A stretch of 6,081 nt of DNA from a bacterium (GTDB taxonomy: Bacteria; ARS69): positions 1 through 6,081 of the forward strand of contig JALGZR010000140.1 in assembly GCA_025774805.1 (NCBI GenBank). Direction: 5' to 3'. Under the pieces are notes generated by a model, which saw only the letters and a list, made by a program, of their open reading frames with translations, had not been told where the DNA came from and did not search any database. Position numbers and translations under genes: made by a program. How positions within the stretch are numbered: the first letter of the stretch is position 1; each line of letters begins with the position of its first letter. This document shows positions 1 to 5,117 of this stretch, in pieces.

Positions 1-1
1 G

Positions 2-601
2 CGCGAGCCGGCTTCCCTCGGACTCGCCCGGGAGGCGCTGGGAAACGTCCTGGCCCTCCGAGGCGAGGACGCGCTCGCCCTGCGGGCGTTCGAGGATGCG
101 CGCCGGGACCCGGCGGCGGCGGAGGCCCGAGGCTACCTCGCGGAGCGCGCGCTCGCCCACGGGGAACTCGCGCGGGCCGATTCCCTGCTCACCGAGGCTC
201 TCGCGTACACGGATCACGACGGACGCCTGCTCGGCCTGCGGGCGCGGCTGTTCGCGCGGGAGGGTCGGATGGAGGAGGCGATTCGGGAGTCGGAACGCGC
301 CGTGAGGCGAACCCCCCAGGACGCCCGGCTCCTCGTGAACCACGGGTCGCTGCTGTGGGAGGAGGGTGAGACGGGGGCGGCGGAGTACCTGTGGGAGCGC
401 GCCACCGCGATGGACCGGATGGCGGCGGCGCTCCTCAGCGGCGTTCGCAACGCCATCGGGGATCGCCCGTCCCCTCCCCTGCTCCCACTGTTCGTCGGGC
501 CGGATCGACGACCCCTCGGGTTCGACGAGGAACCCCCGCCCGGGGAGGCGACCGACGACGCGCCCCCGCCCTCCGACGCGCGTCCTCCCTCGACTCCATG
601 A
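2..601 (+). CDS. TPR-repeat protein, C-terminal part (5' end outside window)
   Basis: The frame is open from the first bases of the window to a TGA at 599-601, giving 199 visible residues; the start lies upstream. The visible part is Ala/Leu/Arg/Glu-rich helical repeat. Repeat ends recur at exactly 34-residue spacing (near residues 37, 71, 105 and 139), two of them with a Pro at the expected helix-B end (RRDP, RRTP). This is the period of tetratricopeptide repeats, and the typical Gly/Ala small-residue positions are present (for example REGRMEEAIRESERAV). From about residue 145 the repeats stop and a tail rich in Pro, Asp and Glu follows to the end. TPR arrays bind proteins, and no catalytic domain is visible here. 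The missing N-terminus could carry one, such as a kinase, sulfotransferase or peptidase domain, or a signal peptide, so the specific function cannot be named. The gene converges on the SDR-like gene with 10 bp between stop codons. Confidence 0.8.
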   Translation, partial: REPASLGLAREALGNVLALRGEDALALRAFEDARRDPAAAEARGYLAERALAHGELARADSLLTEALAYTDHDGRLLGLRARLFAREGRMEEAIRESERAVRRTPQDARLLVNHGSLLWEEGETGAAEYLWERATAMDRMAAALLSGVRNAIGDRPSPPLLPLFVGPDRRPLGFDEEPPPGEATDDAPPPSDARPPSTP

Positions 602-611
602 GGTGGTCACC

Positions 612-1403
612 TCAGAGCAGCGAGTGCGACTCCCCGCCGTCCACGGCGAGTGAGACCCCGTTCACGTAGGAGGCGCGCTCGGAGCAGAGAAACGCCACGA
701 CGTCGCCGATCTCCTCGGGCCGCCCGAGCGATCCGCGCGGAACGAGTTCCCGCCAGCCGTCGAACACGGCCTCCGGTGTCGTCCCCCGGCGGGCGGCCGC
801 GGCTGCCGCGAGCTCGGTCAGCCGCTCGGTCCGGGTGAATCCGGTGCAGACCGAGTTCACGTTGATGCGGTCCGGGCCGAGCTCCCGCGCCAGGCTCTTC
901 GCCAGCCCGTGGACCGCGGGACGGAGGACGTTGGAGAGCACGAGCCCCCCGTGCGGCTCCTTCGCGGTGATCGACGTGAGGTTCACGATCCGCCCCCACG
1001 GCTGCTCCCGGAGATGGGGAAGCGCCGCCCGCACGAGCCTCTCCACGGACCGGAGCGTGAGCTCGACCGCCCGTCCGAACTCCTCCTCCCCCACGTCCCC
1101 GAAGTCGCCCGAGGGCGGACCGCCGGCATTCGTCACCAGGATCGCGAGTCCGCCGAGCGCCTCGACGGTCTCCGCGACGATCCTCCCCGGGTCCTCGCGG
1201 ATCGAGACGTCCCCCACGAGGGGCACCGGCGACGCGCCGGTCGTCTCGCGGATCCGTGCGGCCGCCGCCTCGATGCGCTCGCGATCGCGCGACACGAGGG
1301 CGACGCGCGCCCCCTCTCGCGCGAGCGACGTCGCCGCGGCGAGCCCGAGTCCCGCGCTCGCCCCGGTGACGAGCGCCGGCCGTCCTTCGATGCCGAGTTC
1401 CAT
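612..1403 (-). CDS. SDR-fold oxidoreductase-like protein with degenerate active site
   Basis: This 263-residue protein has the length of a classical short-chain dehydrogenase/reductase. It starts at ATG 1401-1403 behind a strong GGAGG (minus strand, 1413-1409) five bases away. The cofactor loop TGASAGLG (13-20), the SR at 38-39 that suggests NADP(H) preference, the D65-V66 adenine-ring motif, TNAGG (91-95) and the C-terminal VDGG near 255 are all recognisable. The catalytic tetrad is not intact. The Ser is kept (S144 in NLTSIT), but the YxxxK positions read S157 and R161 in LSNVLRPAV, and the helix-4 Asn aligns with T116. From memory this matches the beta-ketoacyl-ACP-reductase-like SDR subgroup (CDD cd05344), noted for imperfect catalytic motifs. 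Databases usually call such proteins 3-oxoacyl-ACP reductase, but FabG activity should not be assumed. It may bind a dinucleotide without reducing ketoacyl substrates, or use other residues. It is transcribed alone, divergently from the symporter gene. Confidence 0.9.
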   Translation of the reverse strand: MELGIEGRPALVTGASAGLGLAAATSLAREGARVALVSRDRERIEAAAARIRETTGASPVPLVGDVSIREDPGRIVAETVEALGGLAILVTNAGGPPSGDFGDVGEEEFGRAVELTLRSVERLVRAALPHLREQPWGRIVNLTSITAKEPHGGLVLSNVLRPAVHGLAKSLARELGPDRINVNSVCTGFTRTERLTELAAAAAARRGTTPEAVFDGWRELVPRGSLGRPEEIGDVVAFLCSERASYVNGVSLAVDGGESHSLL

Positions 1404-1408
1404 GTCTT

Positions 1409-1413
1409 CCTCC
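1409..1413 (-). promoter_or_regulatory. Ribosome binding site of the SDR-like gene
   Basis: On the minus strand GGGAGGA ends five bases before the ATG at 1401-1403. It is a near-perfect Shine-Dalgarno and fixes the start. A longer frame upstream has no comparable site. Confidence 0.7.
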
Positions 1414-1462
1414 CATAGCCTGCATATCTCACCAGCCTCTGCTGCGGCAGCGGCTCGCGATT

Positions 1463-1483
1463 CGTCGGTCGTCGGACGTCGGT
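1463..1483. repeat. Three tandem heptamers CGTCGGW in the divergent intergenic region
   Basis: Three adjacent 7-bp units read CGTCGGT, CGTCGGA and CGTCGGT, differing only at the last base. They lie in non-coding DNA between the SDR-like gene and the symporter gene, about 60 bp upstream of the SDR start. Their position allows a role as a repeated binding site, but short GC-rich repeats also arise by chance in such DNA. Confidence 0.5.
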
Positions 1484-1528
1484 CTTGATCCTCGGCGCGC
1501 GCGAGCCCGGAGTCAACCGGGGCGTGTC

Positions 1529-1557
1529 TTGTCGACCCCGCACCCCCATGCTAGCCT
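1529..1557 (+). promoter_or_regulatory. Candidate sigma-70-type promoter of the symporter operon
   Basis: TTGTCG (1529-1534), a 17-bp spacer and TAGCCT (1552-1557) give a reasonable but imperfect -35/-10 pair. Transcription would start near 1564, leaving a leader of about 70 bases before the GTG at 1637. An in-frame TTG at 1529 falls inside the proposed -35, which argues against the longer reading of the symporter gene. Confidence 0.35.
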
Positions 1558-1626
1558 GCGTCTCTCACCAGGCTGGGGTCCGCGGAATCGTCGCGGGTTG
1601 AACGAGGGGATCGAGCGAGAGAATCG

Positions 1627-1631
1627 GGAGG
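1627..1631 (+). promoter_or_regulatory. Ribosome binding site that decides the symporter start
   Basis: GGAGG within GGGAGGGA lies five bases before the GTG at 1637. The upstream in-frame TTG codons lack such a site, and the 36 residues that would be added are polar, Arg/Pro-rich and unlike the family N-terminus. Confidence 0.7.
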
Positions 1632-1636
1632 GATTC

Positions 1637-3283
1637 GTGGGCATCTTCGAGACGATCGTCAACACGGGAAATCGTTTCGTTTGGGGATGGCCCGAGAAGT
1701 TTCCCCTGATCGTGGGACTTCTGCTCGCGGCCGGGCTGTTCGTGACTCTTCGCCTCGCCTTCATCCAGGTCCGCTCGTTCCGCCACGGGTGGAGCGTGGT
1801 CCTGGGCCACTACGACGATCCCCGTCACGCCGGGGACATCTCCCACTTTCAGGCCCTGACGACGGCGCTGTCCGCCACGGTCGGCATCGGGAACATCGCG
1901 GGCGTCGCGACCGCGATCCACTACGGCGGTCCGGGAGCCCTGTTCTGGATGTGGGTGACGGCGTTCTTCGGCATGGCGCTCAAGTACGTCGAGTGCATGC
2001 TGTCGATGAAGTTCCGCGTCTTCGACGAAAAGGGCGAGGCGGCCGGCGGGCCGATGTACTACATCGAGCGCGGCCTCGGAGCCTCCTGGAAGCCGCTCGC
2101 CGTGCTCTTCGCGCTCTGCGGAGTGATCTGCAGCTTCGGCTCCGGGAACATGAACCAGGCGAACACGGTGAGCCTCTCCGCCCAGACGACTCTGCACGCG
2201 CCGACCTGGGTCGCGGGCGGGATCATGATGCTGCTCGTCTGGCTCGTGATCATCGGGGGGATCCGACGGATCGGGGCCGTCTCCTCCCGGCTCGCGCCCA
2301 CGATGTTCGTGCTCTACTCGATCGGGGCGGTGATCATCCTCCTGAAGAACCTCCCGGAGGTTCCGGCGGCGTTCGCGATGATCCTCAGGGAGGCATTCAA
2401 CCCGTCGGCCGGCGTCGGGGGCACCGCAGCCGGCGTGTTCGCCACGACTCTGGTCTGGGGGATCAAGCGTGGACTCTTCTCGAACGAGGCCGGTCAGGGA
2501 AGCGCGCCGATCGCCCATGCCGCGGCCAAGACCGACGAGCCGGTGCGCGAGGGCGTGGTCGCGATGCTCGGTCCGTTCATCGACACCCTGATGATCTGCT
2601 CGCTCACCGGACTGTGCATCGTGCTCACCGGCGTCTGGTCGGAGCACCGTTCGATGGAGGGCGCGCTCTCCGGCTGCGCGGTCCACCGGGTGGCGGAGGT
2701 CCCGGAGCGAGGCAACGTCGTCGCCGAGGCGCCGCCGTTCGAGGGGGACCTCCGGGTGCAATCGGGTCTCCTGCAGGGCGCGGCCCTCTCCCGCAACGAC
2801 GGCTTCGTTCTCGGAGCGATGGTGCGGGACCCGGACGGCGCCCCGTGGACCGGCACCCTTCGGGTCGAGGGCGGTGCGGTCACGGATCCTCCCGAGGAGA
2901 TCCACTGGACGGGCGCGTGCCTGCAGAACTCCTCCGCGCTCACGACCTGGGCGTTCGAGAACGAGCTCGGCGGCTTCGGCAAGTGGGTCGTCACGTTCTC
3001 GGTCTTCCTCTTCGCCCTCTCGACGACGATCTCCTGGTCGTACTACGGCGACCGGTGCGCGGAGTACCTCTTCGGGATCGGGTCGGTCACGCTGTATCGA
3101 TGGCTCTACGTGGGGTTCGTCTTTCTCGGGGCGGTCCTGACGCTCGAGACGGTCTGGGCCTACGGCGATCTCGCCCTGGGTCTCATGGCGGCGCCGAATC
3201 TCATCGCCATCTTCGCGCTGACGAGACGGGTGAAGCAGGACACGGACAAGTACTTCTCAGTGGAGCACCCCCATGTCCGCTGA
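1637..3283 (+). CDS. AGCS-family sodium:alanine/glycine symporter with extra soluble insertion
   Basis: This is a 548-residue inner-membrane carrier of the alanine/glycine:cation symporter family (AlsT/DagA/AgcS type), predicted to import small neutral amino acids with Na+. Family hallmarks are clear: the first hydrophobic helix at 22-42, FQALTTALSATVGIGNIAG (71-89) with the unwound ion/substrate-site helix, GGPGALFWMW (97-106), GGPMYYIE (137-144), the SNEAGQGSAPIAHA segment and SWSYYGDR (466-473). About eleven membrane helices can be drawn, as in the LeuT-fold AGCS proteins. The oddity is residues about 343-432. Where most members run from TGVW into a short loop and an LTxxAF motif, this protein has about 90 soluble, Gly/Glu/Val-rich residues before SSALTTWAF. 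If the LeuT fold holds, the insertion lies in the loop between core helices 7 and 8, which faces outside. GTG is chosen as start because of its strong ribosome binding site. The 3' end overlaps the SLOG gene by 11 bp, suggesting one operon. Substrate cannot be told from sequence. Confidence 0.93.
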   Translation: MGIFETIVNTGNRFVWGWPEKFPLIVGLLLAAGLFVTLRLAFIQVRSFRHGWSVVLGHYDDPRHAGDISHFQALTTALSATVGIGNIAGVATAIHYGGPGALFWMWVTAFFGMALKYVECMLSMKFRVFDEKGEAAGGPMYYIERGLGASWKPLAVLFALCGVICSFGSGNMNQANTVSLSAQTTLHAPTWVAGGIMMLLVWLVIIGGIRRIGAVSSRLAPTMFVLYSIGAVIILLKNLPEVPAAFAMILREAFNPSAGVGGTAAGVFATTLVWGIKRGLFSNEAGQGSAPIAHAAAKTDEPVREGVVAMLGPFIDTLMICSLTGLCIVLTGVWSEHRSMEGALSGCAVHRVAEVPERGNVVAEAPPFEGDLRVQSGLLQGAALSRNDGFVLGAMVRDPDGAPWTGTLRVEGGAVTDPPEEIHWTGACLQNSSALTTWAFENELGGFGKWVVTFSVFLFALSTTISWSYYGDRCAEYLFGIGSVTLYRWLYVGFVFLGAVLTLETVWAYGDLALGLMAAPNLIAIFALTRRVKQDTDKYFSVEHPHVR

Positions 3284-3794
3284 CGGGGCCGCCGGGACGT
3301 CCGGGAGGAAGGTCCCGGCGCCGGTCGTCGGCGTCATGGGGGGCGGCAGCGTCGGCTCGGTCGTGACGGAGCTGGCCGAGCAGCTCGGCGAGAGGATCGC
3401 CCGGTGCGGCTGGACGCTTCTGAACGGAGGACGCGACGCCGGAGTCATGGCGGCGAGCGCCCGGGGCGCCGCGCGGGGAGGGGGGCTCGTCGTCGGCGTT
3501 CTTCCCGGATCGGATCGAACCGGCAGCTCCCCCGATCTGACCGTGGTGGTCGTCACGGGGATCGGGGACGCCCGCAACGCGATCAACGTGTTGAGCTCGG
3601 ACGTGGTCGTCGCTTTGCCCGGCGGCGCCGGAACGCTCTCGGAGATCTCCCTCGCCCGCAAGGCGCGCCGTCCGCTCGTGCTCCTCGGCTGGCCCGAGGG
3701 AACGCTCGCCGAGTTCTCCGGGGACGCCGTCGTGCGGGTCGACGACGCCGCGAACGCGATCGAGGCGATCCGACACTTCCTGGAGAGCGGGTAG
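3273..3794 (+). CDS. SLOG/LOG-like Rossmann protein, TIGR00725 family
   Basis: This 173-residue protein begins at ATG 3273, inside the symporter's last codons, with GGAG (3262-3265) seven bases upstream. After a short Ala/Gly/Pro leader, the core starts with VVGVMGGGS (18-26), a Gly-rich first strand-loop. It continues with NGGRDAGVMAASARGA (51-66) and ends with LPGGAGTLSEI (115-125), matching the GGxxGxM and PGGxGTxxE signatures of the SLOG/LOG superfamily. From memory the closest named families are TIGR00725 (DprA/Smf-related) and Pfam LDcluster4, which includes the algal molybdenum-cofactor carrier protein. True LOG enzymes release cytokinin bases from nucleoside monophosphates. The PGGxGTxxE Glu is kept here (E124), so nucleotide binding is likely, but the substrate is unknown and cytokinin synthesis should not be inferred. 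No signal peptide is seen, so it is cytosolic. Overlap with the symporter suggests coupled translation. Its stop lies in a G-rich 9-bp tandem repeat. Confidence 0.85.
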   Translation: MSADGAAGTSGRKVPAPVVGVMGGGSVGSVVTELAEQLGERIARCGWTLLNGGRDAGVMAASARGAARGGGLVVGVLPGSDRTGSSPDLTVVVVTGIGDARNAINVLSSDVVVALPGGAGTLSEISLARKARRPLVLLGWPEGTLAEFSGDAVVRVDDAANAIEAIRHFLESG

Positions 3795-3805
3795 GGCGGG
3801 TAGGG
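3787..3805 (+). repeat. 9-bp tandem duplication forming a G-quadruplex motif over a stop codon
   Basis: The 9-mer GCGGGTAGG occurs twice in direct tandem (3787-3795 and 3796-3804). It places four GGG tracts at 3789-3791, 3794-3796, 3798-3800 and 3803-3805 with loops of 2, 1 and 2 bases, which fits the canonical quadruplex pattern. It also yields two in-frame TAG stops (3792-3794 and 3801-3803) for the SLOG gene. It fills most of the 18-bp gap to the convergent M48 gene. Confidence 0.75.
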
Positions 3806-3812
3806 CCGGAGC

Positions 3813-4949
3813 TCAGTAGAGCTGGAAGTTCGCGCGGATCCTCGCCTGCTCGTCCGCGACGAGGCCGGCCAGGCGCTCCCGGAGCCTCGCGGCGAGCAGG
3901 ACCTCCCCGTCGCCGTTCACCCGACCGTCTCCCGGAGTCAGACGGCAGGCCGGCCCCTCGGCCGGCTGCACGATCACTCCCTCCTCCGCCGGGACCACCT
4001 TGATGCGGCCCTCTTCCAGCTCGTGGTCGAGGATCCACCGGATCGTCCGCACGACCTCCGCGGCATGGTCCGGCGCGTGCCCCTCCAGCAGGAGCAACCG
4101 CTCCTCGCGATAGAGGATCTCGGTGACCTCCTCTCCGCCGAGGAAGATGGAACGCGACCGGGGCTGGGGGGCGCGCGTCACGAGTCGGCGGCGGATGGGC
4201 CGTCCCGTCTCCTCGAGCCGTTTCAGAGCGGAGTGCACGCGGTCGCGCGTGAGCGGGTGCGTCCGGTAGATGCCGAGCTCCTCCTCGATGAACTTCCCGG
4301 AGGACCCGGCGAGACGCTCCAGAAACGTGAGAAAGCCGGTCGAGTCGTAGCCCGTTCGGGTGATGTAGTCGATGCCGTACGCGTCCGCCTCGATCTCCAT
4401 CTCCACGGTGTGCCCGTTGAGCACCGCGGCCGTGATCGTGCTCGCCGCGGTGTTCGCGAGAATCGCCGCCTCCGGAGATCCGCCGATCACGAGCGCGGCG
4501 ATGGCGGCGAGCTGGAGCAGTCCGAGCCCTTTGGGGGTCTCCCGCATCCGCCGGATGGCGTGCTGGTTCACGTTGTGGGCGATCTCGTGCGCGAGCACTC
4601 CGGCCAGCTCGTCGTCCGACTCGACCGCATCGAGCAGACCGGTCGTCACGTAGACCCAGCCCCCCGGAATCACGAACGCGTTGACGAGAGGGGAGACCAC
4701 GATGTGCGGCCGGTACTCCACGTCGGGCCGCTCGGTGACGGCCGCGATCTCGTCGAGCATCCGCTGGAGCTTCGACAGGGTCTCTTCGTCCGAGAGAAGG
4801 CGGGAGGTCTTGGCGATGTCGTCCGCCGCCTCCCGTCCGAGCTCGATCTCCCGGGGCGTGCTTCCGGGAGGAAGACCCGGAGCGACGCGAGGGCTCAGGG
4901 AAACCCCGGTCACGAGCAGGGCGCCGAGGAGTGCGTGGCGGACGGACAA
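3813..4949 (-). CDS. Exported M48-family zinc metallopeptidase with extra C-terminal domain
   Basis: This 378-residue protein starts at TTG 4947-4949. It has an N-terminal signal-like segment (VRHALLGALLVTGVSLS, residues 3-19) and no lipobox Cys, so a soluble periplasmic or secreted location is likely. The M48 peptidase domain covers about 33-245. NAFVIPGGWVYVTTGLL (90-106) precedes the zinc site HEIAHNVNQH (121-130; H121, E122, H125). The third ligand is in EIEAD (E185, D189), and THP (230-232) with R237 completes the usual pattern. All catalytic positions seem intact. Relatives such as BepA and LoiP act in envelope protein quality control, which is the likely general role. Residues 142-177 between the zinc motifs are hydrophobic but small-residue-rich. 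Residues 268-378 form a separate domain without recognisable TPRs. The TTG start is supported by duplicated GGAG sites and by the signal peptide, which a start at V13 would destroy. It is convergent with the SLOG gene and divergent from the AAA+ gene. Confidence 0.9.
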   Translation of the reverse strand: MSVRHALLGALLVTGVSLSPRVAPGLPPGSTPREIELGREAADDIAKTSRLLSDEETLSKLQRMLDEIAAVTERPDVEYRPHIVVSPLVNAFVIPGGWVYVTTGLLDAVESDDELAGVLAHEIAHNVNQHAIRRMRETPKGLGLLQLAAIAALVIGGSPEAAILANTAASTITAAVLNGHTVEMEIEADAYGIDYITRTGYDSTGFLTFLERLAGSSGKFIEEELGIYRTHPLTRDRVHSALKRLEETGRPIRRRLVTRAPQPRSRSIFLGGEEVTEILYREERLLLLEGHAPDHAAEVVRTIRWILDHELEEGRIKVVPAEEGVIVQPAEGPACRLTPGDGRVNGDGEVLLAARLRERLAGLVADEQARIRANFQLY

Positions 4950-4952
4950 GGC

Positions 4953-4977
4953 GGGCTCCGGGCTCCGGGGGGCGGGG
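4953..4977 (+). other. G-quadruplex-capable tract in the M48 gene leader
   Basis: On the plus strand, which is the template for the M48 gene, GGG tracts at 4953-4955 and 4960-4962, a G6 at 4967-4972 and a G4 at 4974-4977 are separated by CTCC, CTCC and C. It sits between the predicted transcription start and the TTG. The first part is a tandem GGGCTCC heptamer (4953-4966). Confidence 0.6.
4956..4966 (-). promoter_or_regulatory. Duplicated Shine-Dalgarno-like sites before the TTG start
   Basis: On the minus strand GGAG occurs at 4959-4956 (six bases from the TTG) and again at 4966-4963 (thirteen bases), made by the tandem heptamer. The nearer copy has good spacing and supports the TTG start of the M48 gene. 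Confidence 0.5.
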
Positions 4978-4990
4978 CGAGTCCGAACCG

Positions 4991-5019
4991 AACCTACGAA
5001 AAGCGGATCAACGTGTCAA
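4991..5019 (-). promoter_or_regulatory. Sigma-70-type promoter of the M48 peptidase gene
   Basis: Read on the minus strand, a perfect TTGACA (5019-5014) is followed by a 17-bp spacer and TAGGTT (4996-4991). Transcription would begin near 4984, giving a leader of about 35 bases. This is the best promoter match in the window. Confidence 0.7.
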
Positions 5020-5037
5020 AAACCCGAACGCTTCGGG
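5018..5037 (-). terminator. Hairpin plus T5, weak intrinsic terminator or operator
   Basis: CCCGAA (5023-5028) and TTCGGG (5032-5037) form a perfect 6-bp inverted repeat with a 3-base loop. On the minus strand it is followed directly by TTTTT (5022-5018), whose last two T positions are also the first two of the M48 gene's TTGACA. It could stop antisense transcripts entering from the AAA+ gene, or be a protein-binding palindrome between the two promoters. The stem is short, so termination would be weak. Confidence 0.35.
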
Positions 5038-5059
5038 CGCGTTCGACCTGCGCCCGCGG

Positions 5060-5089
5060 TTGCCGTTCGCAGTGGGTGACCGCTATGCT
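5060..5089 (+). promoter_or_regulatory. Sigma-70-type promoter of the AAA+ ATPase gene
   Basis: TTGCCG (5060-5065), an 18-bp spacer and TATGCT (5084-5089) form a good -35/-10 pair. Transcription would start near 5096, leaving a leader of about 54 bases before the ATG at 5150. The -35 is about 40 bp from that of the M48 promoter, so the two are back to back. Confidence 0.6.
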
Positions 5090-5090
5090 T

Positions 5091-5117
5091 GGAACCGCCC
5101 TGCACCTCCCGGGTTCC
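5091..5117. repeat. Inverted repeat GGAACC-N15-GGTTCC at the AAA+ transcription start
   Basis: Two perfect 6-bp arms (5091-5096 and 5112-5117) have centres 21 bp apart, about two helical turns. The left arm lies just after the -10, where a dimeric repressor could act. A hairpin in RNA is less likely because the left arm is mostly upstream of the predicted start. Confidence 0.4.

Noticed and set aside
601-612. AGGTG-GT-CACCT inverted repeat between the convergent TPR and SDR-like genes
   Set aside because: A 2-base centre cannot form a hairpin loop without breaking pairs and no T tract follows, so it is not called a terminator.
1488-1516. Promoter for the SDR-like gene with TTGACT (1516-1511, minus strand)
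   Set aside because: At 16-18 bp spacing no acceptable -10 hexamer follows (best is GAGGAT). A nearer TATGCA at about 1420-1425 has only a poor -35, so no call is made.
1529-1636. Longer symporter start at TTG 1529
   Set aside because: The extra 36 residues are polar and unlike the family, no ribosome binding site precedes the TTG, and it overlaps the proposed -35. The GTG at 1637 has a strong site.
1565-2905. Minus-strand open frame of 446 codons antisense to the symporter
   Set aside because: Its product is rich in Arg, Asp, His and Glu with no domain or membrane pattern, while the plus strand encodes a clear AGCS carrier. It is a shadow frame of GC-rich coding DNA.
1681-3366. Plus-strand open frame of 561 codons in another frame of the symporter
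   Set aside because: The product is almost entirely Arg, Gly, Pro and Asp, typical of a shifted reading of GC-rich DNA, and it has no convincing start signal.
3273-3794. Calling the SLOG protein a cytokinin-producing LOG enzyme
   Set aside because: It shares the general GGxxGxM and PGGxGTxxE signatures, but its best fit is the TIGR00725 branch, for which that activity is not established as far as I know.
3810-3823. AGCTC-AGTA-GAGCT hairpin at the convergent SLOG/M48 ends
   Set aside because: Five-bp arms without a T run on either strand are too weak to call a terminator.
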